The notes under the pieces: generated by a model
Told to the model about the DNA's origin: nothing
Database searches by the model: none
What the model saw: the letters and a program-made list of their open reading frames with translations, nothing else
Position numbers and translations under genes: made by a program
Shown here: in pieces, positions 19,754-28,903 of the stretch
Layout: each line of letters opens with the position of its first letter
Numbering within the stretch: the stretch's first letter is position 1
Assembly: GCA_022447365.1 (NCBI GenBank)
Contig: JAKVBL010000010.1
Coordinates: forward strand, 54,418-118,417
DNA length: 64,000 nucleotides
Direction: 5' to 3'
From: Oleiphilaceae bacterium
GTDB lineage: Bacteria > Pseudomonadota > Gammaproteobacteria > Pseudomonadales > Oleiphilaceae

Positions 19754-20794
19754 TTAGGGAAATGTTTGAGCGTGCTTGCGTAGTTTAGAAGGCTGCTGGC
19801 CGGTCCACGTCTTGAATGCTCTACGAAACGTAGAGCTATCGCTAAAACCTATTCGCTCTGCGATTTCACTAATGGTGTAGTTGGTGTTCTTGAGCAGGTT
19901 CACAGACTTTTGCTGTTTAAATTTATTAAGCGTTTGTTGATAGCTGGTGTCTTCCTTAGACAACTTACGATGCAATGCGCTTTTCGATAATTGAAGTTGT
20001 TCTGCTGCTTGATCAATGCAGGGTAGGTTTGGAATGTGTTGGTCAAATAGCACAAAGAGCCTTTTCTGAATTGAAATCCGTTTTTCACACTTCTTTATCG
20101 CATCGTTACACTCAGCGAGTTTGCACCGGTGGATTGCAGGGTTGGCCGTAAGAATTGGGTAGCTTAGGTAATTTGAATCAAATTCGGCACTCAGGGTGTT
20201 TTGTTCAAAATGTATTTCACATTGAAAATAGTCTTCATATATTTTCGAATGCCAAGGCTTGTCAAACGGAAGACTTACGCAATTGAATCGAAGCTCTTTC
20301 CCGCAGAGCCAAGAAGACTGTTGTTGAATAGTGCTAAGTAGTGCTTCGCAGATAAAGTGTTTTAGTGCTTCCGGTTGCTTGGAGTGATGCGTGACACTGA
20401 GTTTCAGGTTATGCACATTTGTGCTTGTTGGTTCTAGCTCAAATAAGCAGGGCACGCCGAACAATAAACGGAAATGATTTAAGTGGTTGAAAGCGTCTTC
20501 GAGTGTTTCGCTCGTCATCAACAACTGCCCAAAACCATCTGCTGCGATGACACTAAGTTGCTGTCCATAGGCGAGCCCGATGCCGGCTTCAGCGTCTAAT
20601 AAGTTCGTGCTTAGACATTTAGTGGTTTCTAATAAATCGATCTTTCCCTGTGGTTTCTCGAGTGCAATGCGCAACGCTTCTGACGCAACGAAAGGAAGGT
20701 CGTGTTGTATTAAGGTCTGTTTGAAAAGCTTGATAAAGAGTGTGCTGATCACTTTGTCATCACACCGATGCTGTAAGTGCGTCCCTGTCGACAC
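19754..20794 (-). CDS. AraC-family transcriptional regulator
   Basis: 346 residues. The N-terminal ligand-type domain is of the OruR class. The C-terminal AraC domain reads QAAEQLQLSKSALHRKLSKED and ISEIAERIGFSDSSTFRRAFKTWTGQQPS. It is convergent with lnt across 10 bases. No target can be assigned. Confidence 0.86.
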   Translation of the reverse strand: MSTGTHLQHRCDDKVISTLFIKLFKQTLIQHDLPFVASEALRIALEKPQGKIDLLETTKCLSTNLLDAEAGIGLAYGQQLSVIAADGFGQLLMTSETLEDAFNHLNHFRLLFGVPCLFELEPTSTNVHNLKLSVTHHSKQPEALKHFICEALLSTIQQQSSWLCGKELRFNCVSLPFDKPWHSKIYEDYFQCEIHFEQNTLSAEFDSNYLSYPILTANPAIHRCKLAECNDAIKKCEKRISIQKRLFVLFDQHIPNLPCIDQAAEQLQLSKSALHRKLSKEDTSYQQTLNKFKQQKSVNLLKNTNYTISEIAERIGFSDSSTFRRAFKTWTGQQPSKLRKHAQTFP

Positions 20795-21039
20795 AATGCT
20801 GTCCTCACTCTATTACGATTCTTGTTTTGAACTGCACGAGCCCTACAACAAGCGCAACATCTCGGACGCTTAGGAGACCAAAATCCTATCTCTTTGGAGA
20901 TGAAAATACAAAATCATTATGTCGTTTGTGTGAGCGAGTAAAAAATATAGTTTCAGTGCGTGTTTAAGGTCGAATATTTCAAATTTTGGACTACGGTTAC
21001 GCCCAATATAAAAAATCGTTAACCTTAGGCTGAACGTTT

Positions 21040-23343
21040 ATGCATCATTTACACGCAGGGCGTCTGTTAGATGTTCAACAGCGCATCATTTCTCTTATTG
21101 CTTTAGGCGGGCAATGGGCGGAATGTTTGGAGCTCATCGCGACAGAAATAGAGCGACTGATTCCGCGTGAAGATGCGTATTGCTCCATTCTCTTTCTGGA
21201 TGGGAAACATCTACGCCATGGTGCAGCACCTAGCATCAGCAAGGAATATTCCGAGGCGATTGATGGCGCAGAAATCGGCCCTAATGTTGGGTCTTGCGGA
21301 ACAGCGGCCTATACAGCGAAGAATGTGAATGTGTCGAGTATCGAAACGGACCCACTCTGGGCTGATTACAAAGGCTTAGCCTTAGGCGCGGGACTACGGG
21401 CATGCTGGTCTGTCCCGATTATGGCGAGTTATGGCTCAGTGCTTGGCAGTTTTGCCATTTATTTCGGCCACGAATGTGAGTATGACGCAGATCTTGTTGA
21501 TCTGATTGAGCGCTTTTCTCATCTGGCAGGTTTAGTTCTAGAGAAAAAAATCAACGAAGGGAAATCAAGTCAGCTGCATAAAGCCTTACAACATAACAGC
21601 CATCGCTTTGAGAGCTTTGCTAGGGCGATGCCGGATCTAGTTCTCGTGTTCGATGAAGATGGCTATTACGTCGATATTTATGGCGGTGAGATGAAATCAT
21701 TAGTCTTGCCTGCCAATATGCTTCTTGGGCAGAAATTGTCAGACATCCTCCCTCCTGCAATTAGCACAGCCATGCTCAATGTTATTCATGAGTGTCTCGA
21801 TCAACAGAAACGTATGGTGTATGAGTATGAGCTAGATGTTCAAACGGGAAATCGTATTTTTGAAGCACGGGTTTCTCCTATTCCTGTTTACGATCTAGAT
21901 CAGCCTGAAAAGGGGCATGTGATTTGGGTCGCACAAGATGTGTCAGAACGTCGTAAGGCCGATGATACGATCCGAAAGCTCTCCTTTTATGATTCGGTAA
22001 CGAGTTTGCCAAATAGACGTTTGCTAAAAGAACGTTTGGGGATGCAAGCGAGAAAAGCAAATAGCAAAGGCTTGTTTGGCGCTATTTTATATGTCGATTT
22101 GATCGATTTTAAACGTGTGAATGATTCAGTAGGAATGTCTGGTGGTGATGCTCTGGTGGTTGCGATCTCAAAGCGTATCGGTGCGGTCTTGGATCATCGG
22201 GATTCTCTAGCGCGTATTGGTGGCGATGACTTTGTAATCTTACTTGATGCGATGAGCGATTCTCTAAAAACGCTGACGCGCGACACAACGAGTATCGCGA
22301 CGAAAGTACTGTCGGTATTCGACAAGCACTTCAAAGTGGCCGATAAACTGCTAAGAGTTTCAGCGAGAGTTGGAATCAACGTTTTTGGCGGCGAGAACGT
22401 TGTCCCTGAAAAATTGATCAATCAGGCTGAGTCTGCGATGTACCGAGCCAAAGAGCTCAACGAGCGCGTCGTGTTTTTTGATGAGACGATCCAAAAAAAC
22501 CTGATCGAACAACTCCACCTAGAATATGACTTAGAGCATGCGCTGAATAACGAAGAAGTGACGGTGTACTACCAACCTCAAGTTGACAAAACAGGACGTG
22601 TGAAAGGCTTCGAAGCATTAATGCGTTGGGAGCACCCAGAAAAAGGTTTTATCTCTCCAGTTGAGTTCATTCCATTAGCAGAAAAACTCGACATCATGCC
22701 GCAACTACAAGAACTGGTTTTTCGTCATGTGTGCAGTGTAGTGAAGGTGATGGAGCGCGATGAAAGTATCGCTGAAAACTTCAGAATCGCGGTTAATATC
22801 AGTGCTTGCCAGTTTATAAAAGATGATTTTGAAAAGGCCGTGACCTCGGTATTAAGCCGCTATGAAGTCTCTCCAGAAAGAATCACCATAGAGATTACCG
22901 AAGGGACTTTACTGACTGAAATAGACGTTGCCATGCGACAGATGAAGCGCTTACAAAGCTTGGGCTTTGATTTGTCTATTGATGATTTTGGTACAGGATA
23001 TTCGTCCTTAGCCTATTTGCAAAAACTTCCCGTCAATGAGATCAAAATCGATAAGCGCTTTGTTGACGAACTCGAGCATAGCGATGCCGGACGCAGCATC
23101 GTTGACGTGATTATCTATTTGGCCAAGCAGTTATCGTGTCGAATCGTGGCAGAAGGTGTCGAAATTGAAAGCCAACTTCGTTATCTTCTTGATCAAGATG
23201 TTGATCTCATACAGGGGTATTTTGTCGCTAAACCGATGAGCTTAGAAACGCTTCTCGTATGGCAGCATAATATCGGTCAGCACCTGCCTAATAGCATGGA
23301 TTTTGATCGATCTCTTAACCAAATGTTACGCAGAGGGACGTAA
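21040..23343 (+). CDS. GAF-PAS-GGDEF-EAL cyclic di-GMP signalling protein
   Basis: 767 residues, cytoplasmic. GAF domain about 15-180 (GSCGTAAYTAKNVNVSSI), PAS about 195-310, GGDEF-like domain about 320-490 with variant RIGGDDF near 393, and EAL domain from about 520 (GFEALMRWEHP) with DDFGTGYSSL, KIDKRFV and AEGVE. The EAL motifs look complete, so phosphodiesterase activity is likely. GGDDF differs from the GGDEF consensus by one acidic change and may be active or regulatory. It overlaps the convergent oxyR gene by 18 bases. Confidence 0.9.
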   Translation: MHHLHAGRLLDVQQRIISLIALGGQWAECLELIATEIERLIPREDAYCSILFLDGKHLRHGAAPSISKEYSEAIDGAEIGPNVGSCGTAAYTAKNVNVSSIETDPLWADYKGLALGAGLRACWSVPIMASYGSVLGSFAIYFGHECEYDADLVDLIERFSHLAGLVLEKKINEGKSSQLHKALQHNSHRFESFARAMPDLVLVFDEDGYYVDIYGGEMKSLVLPANMLLGQKLSDILPPAISTAMLNVIHECLDQQKRMVYEYELDVQTGNRIFEARVSPIPVYDLDQPEKGHVIWVAQDVSERRKADDTIRKLSFYDSVTSLPNRRLLKERLGMQARKANSKGLFGAILYVDLIDFKRVNDSVGMSGGDALVVAISKRIGAVLDHRDSLARIGGDDFVILLDAMSDSLKTLTRDTTSIATKVLSVFDKHFKVADKLLRVSARVGINVFGGENVVPEKLINQAESAMYRAKELNERVVFFDETIQKNLIEQLHLEYDLEHALNNEEVTVYYQPQVDKTGRVKGFEALMRWEHPEKGFISPVEFIPLAEKLDIMPQLQELVFRHVCSVVKVMERDESIAENFRIAVNISACQFIKDDFEKAVTSVLSRYEVSPERITIEITEGTLLTEIDVAMRQMKRLQSLGFDLSIDDFGTGYSSLAYLQKLPVNEIKIDKRFVDELEHSDAGRSIVDVIIYLAKQLSCRIVAEGVEIESQLRYLLDQDVDLIQGYFVAKPMSLETLLVWQHNIGQHLPNSMDFDRSLNQMLRRGT

Positions 23344-24234
23344 AGGCTCTAATGCATCGCGGCACAGAGTTTTTAAAGCCTCGATGCTTGAGATACGCGG
23401 ATAGTTAGGGCGAATGATCAACGCAATACTGCGATGTGGCCCGGGTTCATTGAGATGCACTGCCGCAAGATCTGGGTTCTGTTTGATCAGTTGCTCCAGC
23501 GCCATTTCTGGCACGAGGGTTGAGCCTAATCCACCCGCCACCATTTGCACCAGAGTATTTAAACTCGTCGCGCTGAAACCGTGTTCTGCTTGCCAAGCTG
23601 ATAGATGACAGGCATCGAGAATATGGTCTTTTAAACAGTGACCTTCTTTCAAAAGCATGAGTTTTGACTCATCAACGTTTTTACTACGAATTTCTTTAAG
23701 ACCAGCCAGTTCATTGTCTTTTTGTGTAATCCAATAGAAGTCTTCTTCCCAAAATTCGAAAGTGAGTAGACCATCGCAAGGATAGGGAAGGGCAAGAATC
23801 GCTGCGTCTATTTCTCCTCGGCGCACTTTGTCCACGACGACGTGCGATTGTTCTTCAATTACGCGCAGGTCAAAGTTTGGGTGCTTGGTATTGATCTTCT
23901 TTAATAGGTTAGGGAGTAAGAACGGCGCAATGGTTGGAATGAACCCAACAGACATAGGGGCGCTGAGAGGCGCATCATTCAATGAACCCATCGCTTGTAG
24001 GTCTTCTACTTGAATTAAGATCTTCTCGGCTTGTGCTAAGAATTCTTCGCCCGCTGGTGTGATGAGCACCTTCTTTGTATCACGTTCAAAAACCTTCATG
24101 CCGATTTGGCTTTCTAATTCGTTAATTGCCGTAGTCAGCGCTGAAGGGCTGACATTGCATTCCTCCGCAGCTTTTTTGAACTGCATGGTGCGTCCAACTG
24201 CGCGTGCATAATTGAGTTGTTTAAGAGAGATCAT
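23326..24234 (-). CDS. oxyR: OxyR-type LysR regulator of the peroxide response
   Basis: 302 residues from ATG 24234, which begins the LysR helix-turn-helix (MISLKQLNYARAVGRTMQFKKAAEE). The effector domain keeps the two redox cysteines in OxyR spacing: GHC, eight residues, then C, followed by FSATSLNTLVQMVAGGLGSTLVP. It is divergent from ahpC with a 159-base gap, the usual arrangement for OxyR control of alkyl hydroperoxide reductase. Confidence 0.9.
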   Translation of the reverse strand: MISLKQLNYARAVGRTMQFKKAAEECNVSPSALTTAINELESQIGMKVFERDTKKVLITPAGEEFLAQAEKILIQVEDLQAMGSLNDAPLSAPMSVGFIPTIAPFLLPNLLKKINTKHPNFDLRVIEEQSHVVVDKVRRGEIDAAILALPYPCDGLLTFEFWEEDFYWITQKDNELAGLKEIRSKNVDESKLMLLKEGHCLKDHILDACHLSAWQAEHGFSATSLNTLVQMVAGGLGSTLVPEMALEQLIKQNPDLAAVHLNEPGPHRSIALIIRPNYPRISSIEALKTLCRDALEPLRPSA

Positions 24235-24393
24235 TGTATTCCTCGCGCGGCGTTTATAATTCAAAAAAACTAAATTAATAAATAAATTTATTCAAATTTA
24301 CCGTTCTTGCAAGTCTCTTTAAACTTCATTTCGAACTTAAGGCAAACGCCAATTTACTTTTAACACTGTCGTTAAATTCAAGAGGAAAATGAC

Positions 24394-24957
24394 ATGGCTC
24401 TAATCAACACAAAAATCAAACCATTCGTAGCGCAATCTTTTAAGAACGGTGAGTTCGTAGAAGTGAGCGACAAGGATCTAGAAGGTAAATGGTCTGTCTT
24501 CTTTTTCTACCCAGCAGACTTTACTTTCGTTTGCCCAACAGAGCTTGGTGACGTTGCAGACAAATACGAAGAGCTTCAGTCTCGCGGTGTAGAAGTTTAC
24601 TCAGTATCAACTGACACGCACTTCACGCACAAAGCATGGCACGATTCTTCAGACACAATCGGCAAGATTCAATACCACATGCTTGGCGACCCAACAGGCC
24701 AAATCACGCGCAACTTTGAAGTAATGCGTGAAGATCAGGGTCTTGCAGATCGCGGTACATTCATCGTTGACCCAGATGGCGTTATCCAAGCAATGGAGAT
24801 TACAGCAGAAGGTATTGGTCGTGACGCAGAAGATCTACTTCGCAAGGTGAAAGCAGCACAGTACGTTCGTAACAACCCAGGTCAGGTTTGCCCAGCAGCT
24901 TGGAAAGAAGGTGAAGAGACGCTAGCTCCATCATTAGATTTAGTAGGCAAAATCTAA
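24394..24957 (+). CDS. ahpC: alkyl hydroperoxide reductase peroxiredoxin subunit
   Basis: 187 residues, typical 2-Cys AhpC. The peroxidatic Cys is in FVCPTELGD near residue 48, and the resolving Cys is in [12 protein letters not shown] near the C-terminus. It reduces H2O2 and organic peroxides and is recycled by AhpF, encoded downstream. An AGAGGAAAA ribosome site precedes the ATG. Divergent from oxyR. Confidence 0.97.
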   Translation: MALINTKIKPFVAQSFKNGEFVEVSDKDLEGKWSVFFFYPADFTFVCPTELGDVADKYEELQSRGVEVYSVSTDTHFTHKAWHDSSDTIGKIQYHMLGDPTGQITRNFEVMREDQGLADRGTFIVDPDGVIQAMEITAEGIGRDAEDLLRKVKAAQYVRNNPGQVCPAAWKEGEETLAPSLDLVGKI

Positions 24958-25521
24958 TTTTTGGATTAATTACTGCTGTGATTGCTAAGGCGGTGTTAAA
25001 GCGTGTTTCGGAATTCTCACTTACTATTAGTAAGCTCCGCTTCCTTAACACGCTCTGCCTAGACTTAGCTGATCTCGCGACGTAATTAATCTCAAAAATG
25101 TAGTCGGCTATTGCGATTGTTAGAGCTTTGTTGAAGTCCACCCCTCAATGCTCACTTACCAGACGGTAAGCTGCGCTTTCTCGGTGAACTTCGCCTCGCT
25201 CTAACTGCTCTCATCACGCCGCTAGCGGTTTGCCAGATAAAGAATCGTTCAATGGTCTAAAGGTGCAATATACACTTTCACATAGAGTTTAGAACGAAGG
25301 GCCTTTACCGTCGATCGCTTCAGCGATCCGGGTCGCCTTTGGGGTGTTGGGGGCTTTGGCGAAACAAAGACCTTGACCTGCTGTCGGCCAGCGCCGATAA
25401 GAAAAGAAGAGTCAAGACTAGAAATTATCTTCAAATCTCTTCGGATCAGAATACTAAGTCCCGAATCAACAGCGGGCTGAACAAAATCAAAAACCACTTT
25501 AGAAACATACAGGTGAGCATC
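24958..25521. repeat. repeat-filled gap between ahpC and ahpF
   Basis: No gene is seen in this 564-base gap. Two related copies lie at 25016-25044 and 25151-25180. Each has CTCACTTAC, a short loop and GTAAGCT followed by a CGCTT block; both are small hairpins of a dispersed intergenic family. A third, degenerate repeat lies at about 25325-25402 (GGGTCGCCTTT ... TTTGGCGAA ... AAGA) and looks like another common marine intergenic repeat. The repeats separate two genes that normally work together. Confidence 0.65.
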
Positions 25522-27126
25522 ATGCTATCTCAAGACATTCTACAGGCAATTAAACAGTACACAGCCTCAATGCAGGCGCCGCTTACTTTCGTTCTTCAAA
25601 GTGGCGAACATGAAAAACGTGAGGAGCTGAAAAAGTTTCTTGCTGATATTGCAGGCACCAATGATCTTCTTTCGCTAGAAGAACGTGCCACAGGTTTACG
25701 TAGTCCGATCAGCTTCTACATTGAAGTTGATGGCAAAGACACAGGTGTCCAGTTCTCAGGTATCCCAAGTGGTCACGAATTTAATTCACTTATCTTAGCG
25801 GTGCTTCAGGCGACTGGCACACCTTTAAAGTTAGATGAGTCTTTGCAAAAAATGGTGGGGCGCGTTGGTGAGAAGTTACACTTTGAAGTGTTCATCGGTT
25901 TGAGCTGCCACAACTGCCCAGATGTCGTTCAGGCTCTGAATCAATTTGCTTTGCTTAACGACAATATCTCGAGCGAAATGATCGATGGAGGCTTGTTCCA
26001 AGATATCATCAAAGAACGTGACATTCAGGGCGTCCCAGCTGTTTATGTCAATGGCGAATTATTCGCGAATGGTAAAGTTGATGCCGCACAGTTGATCGAG
26101 AAATTGATGGAGCGCGATGCAAGTATCGCCCAGTCAGATGAGTCTGACGCACTGCCTTTGCAAGACGTGACTGTTATCGGTGGTGGTCCAGCAGGTGTTG
26201 CTTCAGCGATATATAGTGCGCGCAAAGGTTTGAAAGTAACGCTGATTGCTGAGCGATTAGGTGGCCAAGTGAAAGACACAATGGGCATCGAAAACCTCAT
26301 TTCAGTATCGAGTACAACCGGTCCTGAACTAACAGGAAACTTAATCAATCACATGAATGATTACGACATTACGGTGAAAGAGCACTTGCGTGTGAGCGAA
26401 GTGATCGATGAAGAGATCAAAACCGTGGTCTTGTCATCAGGTGAGCGTATCGATACCAAGACCTTGATTGTCGCAACAGGGGCGAAGTGGAGAGAGCTAA
26501 ACGTTCCTGGTGAGAAAGAAAATATCGGTAATGGCGTGGCGTACTGTCCACATTGTGATGGCCCATTCTTCAAAGGGAAAGATGTTGCTGTTGTTGGTGG
26601 TGGTAATTCTGGAATCGAAGCGGCACTCGATTTGGCTGGTATCGTGAAGAGTGTGACGGTGCTTGAATTTGCAGATACCTTGCGAGCGGACCAAGTACTG
26701 GTAGATCAAGCGCAAGCGCGTGACAACATTACGATTATCAAGAGTGCTGCAACGCAAGAAGTCACTGCGGCGAATGGTAAGGTCAACGGTATGAAATATC
26801 TTGATCGTGACACCAACGAAGTGAAAGATGTTGCAGTCGATGGAGTGTTTGTACAGATTGGTTTGGTGCCTAACAGCGCATTTATCAAAGATGTGATCGA
26901 AACAAGCCAATATGGTGAGATCGTTATTGATGAAAAGTGCCACACATCAAGCAAAGGCATTTATGCAGCGGGCGATGTGAGTACGGTTCCTTACAAGCAG
27001 ATTGTGATCGCGATGGGCGAGGGCTCGAAGGCATCATTGAGTGCATTTGAATACTTGCTTGCAAACTCTCAGAGACTTGAGGAACTTTACGAAGCGCAGA
27101 AGTCTGACCAAGCGCAAGCTGCGTAA
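25522..27126 (+). CDS. ahpF: alkyl hydroperoxide reductase flavoprotein subunit
   Basis: 534 residues from ATG 25522 (AGGTGAGC just upstream; the open frame back to 25339 is not likely coding). The N-terminal tandem thioredoxin-like domain has [13 protein letters not shown]. The thioredoxin-reductase-like part has [19 protein letters not shown], the second redox pair [23 protein letters not shown] and a terminal GIYAAGDVS. It passes electrons from NADH to AhpC. Confidence 0.96.
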   Translation: MLSQDILQAIKQYTASMQAPLTFVLQSGEHEKREELKKFLADIAGTNDLLSLEERATGLRSPISFYIEVDGKDTGVQFSGIPSGHEFNSLILAVLQATGTPLKLDESLQKMVGRVGEKLHFEVFIGLSCHNCPDVVQALNQFALLNDNISSEMIDGGLFQDIIKERDIQGVPAVYVNGELFANGKVDAAQLIEKLMERDASIAQSDESDALPLQDVTVIGGGPAGVASAIYSARKGLKVTLIAERLGGQVKDTMGIENLISVSSTTGPELTGNLINHMNDYDITVKEHLRVSEVIDEEIKTVVLSSGERIDTKTLIVATGAKWRELNVPGEKENIGNGVAYCPHCDGPFFKGKDVAVVGGGNSGIEAALDLAGIVKSVTVLEFADTLRADQVLVDQAQARDNITIIKSAATQEVTAANGKVNGMKYLDRDTNEVKDVAVDGVFVQIGLVPNSAFIKDVIETSQYGEIVIDEKCHTSSKGIYAAGDVSTVPYKQIVIAMGEGSKASLSAFEYLLANSQRLEELYEAQKSDQAQAA

Positions 27127-27159
27127 GAAATCCTTACCTTAAATAAGAGTACAATCTGC

Positions 27160-27191
27160 GGGTCAGAGTAATTTTACTCTGACCCTTTTTT
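27160..27191 (+). terminator. rho-independent terminator after ahpF (GGGTCAGAGT family)
   Basis: Perfect inverted repeat GGGTCAGAGTAA/TTACTCTGACCC at 27160-27185, followed by TTTTTT. It is the member of the GGGGTCAGAGT hairpin family that best fits a genuine intrinsic terminator. Confidence 0.82.
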
Positions 27192-27219
27192 ATATGTGTA
27201 GAAATAGAAAGAAATAACT

Positions 27220-27882
27220 ATGGAACTCCGCTCAGATTTTTCAGACCGTTTTGTTGTCGCGCCACAAGATTATCATTGGGTTGATTCACCTATGCCCGGT
27301 GTCGAGCGCATGATGCTGGACCGTATTGGTGATGAAGTCGCGCGAGCAACATCGATTGTGCGATACGAAGCGAATAGTGAATTCTCCCCGCATACCCATA
27401 CGGGTGGCGAAGAGTTTTTTGTATTAGACGGTGTGTTTGAAGACGAACATGGTCAGTACCCAGCAGGTACCTATGCCCGCAATCCAATTGGTACGGCGCA
27501 TCAACCCAAAATTGGCGATCAAGGTGCGACGATCTTTGTAAAGCTTCAGCAGTTTGATCAGCGAGATACGTGGCAATTTAGTATCGATACAACTTCAACT
27601 GCTTGGTTACCCGGCTTAGTTGAAGGTCTCTCTGTCATGCCCCTGCATGAGTTTGAAGGGGAACATGTCGCACTAGTGCGCTGGGCTCCCAATACTATTT
27701 TTAATCCACATAGACATTGGGGCGGGGAGGAAATTTTTGTTCTCGAAGGTACTTTCTATGATGAGCATGGTGAATACCCGAAAGGAACATGGATTCGTTC
27801 ACCACATATGAGCCAGCATCACCCCTTCACAAAAGAAGATGGTTGCACCATTTATGTCAAAACAGGTCATCTGCCAATCTAA
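27220..27882 (+). CDS. bicupin, ChrR-like
   Basis: 220 residues made of two ChrR-type cupin domains. Each has a metal-binding His/Glu motif: SPHTHTGGEEFFVLDG in the first and NPHRHWGGEEIFVLEG in the second. Similar cupins form the zinc/metal lobe of anti-sigma factor ChrR, but there is no N-terminal sigma-binding domain and no ECF sigma gene beside it. It stands alone between two GGGGTCAGAGT-type hairpins. An oxygenase or small-molecule sensor role is possible. Confidence 0.82.
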   Translation: MELRSDFSDRFVVAPQDYHWVDSPMPGVERMMLDRIGDEVARATSIVRYEANSEFSPHTHTGGEEFFVLDGVFEDEHGQYPAGTYARNPIGTAHQPKIGDQGATIFVKLQQFDQRDTWQFSIDTTSTAWLPGLVEGLSVMPLHEFEGEHVALVRWAPNTIFNPHRHWGGEEIFVLEGTFYDEHGEYPKGTWIRSPHMSQHHPFTKEDGCTIYVKTGHLPI

Positions 27883-27899
27883 GTTGAGCCTTAAGTTTG

Positions 27900-27925
27900 G
27901 GGGCAGAGTAAAAGTACTTTGCCCC
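27900..27925. terminator. GGGGCAGAGT hairpin (diverged family member)
   Basis: Inverted repeat GGGGCAGAGTA/TACTTTGCCCC just after the cupin gene. It is a drifted copy of the hairpins at 2031, 11495 and 27160. Confidence 0.6.
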
Positions 27926-28088
27926 TAATATTTGATCTCCAAACGCTAAGAAGCCTATTAACTTGGTGAAATAGTGCTCAGTTTCGCTACGTTTATATCT
28001 TTCGAACTAGTAATGTTTCTCTGAATAGGTATTGTGTAACCGTATGTAACTAACATAATGTTTCATGGACGATAGTTCGGAGCTAAAA

Positions 28089-28730
28089 ATGACAAAAGTA
28101 GTATTAGCGAGCGCTTTATTGGCAGCGAGTGTATCTGCACAAGCAGGTTTGATTACAACTGTTGAAGCCGAAAATCAATTTGTAAGTACAGTATCTGATA
28201 GCCTAGATATCATTGATTTTGACGAAGGCAATGTAGGTAACATCTCTGGAGACTACACAGTCTACTCAACGCCAAGTGGCACAAATCAAAGTGCGCCTCC
28301 TTTTGGCATTACCAGTGAATATTTGAGTGTTCCAAACCCTAACCAAAATGGTTCAGCAACTATGTTGCTTGACGAAACTTACAACTTTTTCGGTTTGTTT
28401 TGGGGATCGGTTGATGACTACAACAGCATTACGTTCTACAACGGTGATGTGAGCGACGATAACAACATCGTAGCGTCGGTCTCTGGTGATCAGATTGATG
28501 ATCTACTTGCAGACGGAAACCAAGTTAGCTGGACTTCTAACCGCTTCGTAAACTTCTTCTTTACTGATGGTGATGTGTTCGACCGTTATGTACTAACTAG
28601 TAATGGTTATGCGTTTGAGTCTGACAACCATTCATACGGAAATGTTTCAGTGTCTGTATCTGAGCCAGCAACGCTTGCATTGTTCGGTTTAGGTTTGGCT
28701 GCGTTAGGATTTGCACGTCGTAAGGCATAA
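28089..28730 (+). CDS. PEP-CTERM sorting-signal protein
   Basis: 213 residues. ATG 28089 has GGAG upstream and starts a signal peptide (VVLASALLAASVSAQA); an ATG at 28065 is less likely. The C-terminus is a PEP-CTERM signal: VSEPATLALFGLGLAALGFA followed by RRKA. Such proteins are processed by exosortase and exported with exopolysaccharide. The body is acidic, Asn/Ser/Asp-rich and of unknown fold. No exosortase gene lies in this window. Confidence 0.9.
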   Translation: MTKVVLASALLAASVSAQAGLITTVEAENQFVSTVSDSLDIIDFDEGNVGNISGDYTVYSTPSGTNQSAPPFGITSEYLSVPNPNQNGSATMLLDETYNFFGLFWGSVDDYNSITFYNGDVSDDNNIVASVSGDQIDDLLADGNQVSWTSNRFVNFFFTDGDVFDRYVLTSNGYAFESDNHSYGNVSVSVSEPATLALFGLGLAALGFARRKA

Positions 28731-28756
28731 GTCTTTCTTCGATCGCGTTCCAAATT

Positions 28757-28788
28757 AAAAAAACCACAACTTCGGTTGTGGTTTTTTT
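28757..28788. terminator. intrinsic terminator after PEP-CTERM gene
   Basis: A-run, CCACAAC, TTCG loop, GTTGTGG and T7. A strong, symmetrical hairpin. Confidence 0.9.
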
Positions 28789-28866
28789 ATGCCTGAAATA
28801 AATAGAACTGTTTGAAGAGTTTTGCTTTTGAAATTGATCTAAACGACTACCCTCAATGTATTTCTA

Positions 28867-28889
28867 TGGATATTTAAATTTGATATCCA
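28867..28889. promoter_or_regulatory. inverted repeat upstream of photolyase operon
   Basis: TGGATAT and ATATCCA arms separated by nine A/T-rich bases, 14 bases before ATG 28904. It could be an operator for the photolyase operon; the regulator is unknown. Confidence 0.35.
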
Positions 28890-28903
28890 CTAAGTAGGAA
28901 GCC

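Noticed and set aside
25339..25521. N-terminal extension of AhpF
   Set aside because: The extra 61 residues fall in repeat sequence, and a well-placed ribosome site precedes ATG 25522, which gives the normal AhpF length.
27220..27882. ChrR anti-sigma factor
   Set aside because: Both halves are cupins; the N-terminal sigma-binding domain and an adjacent ECF sigma gene are absent.
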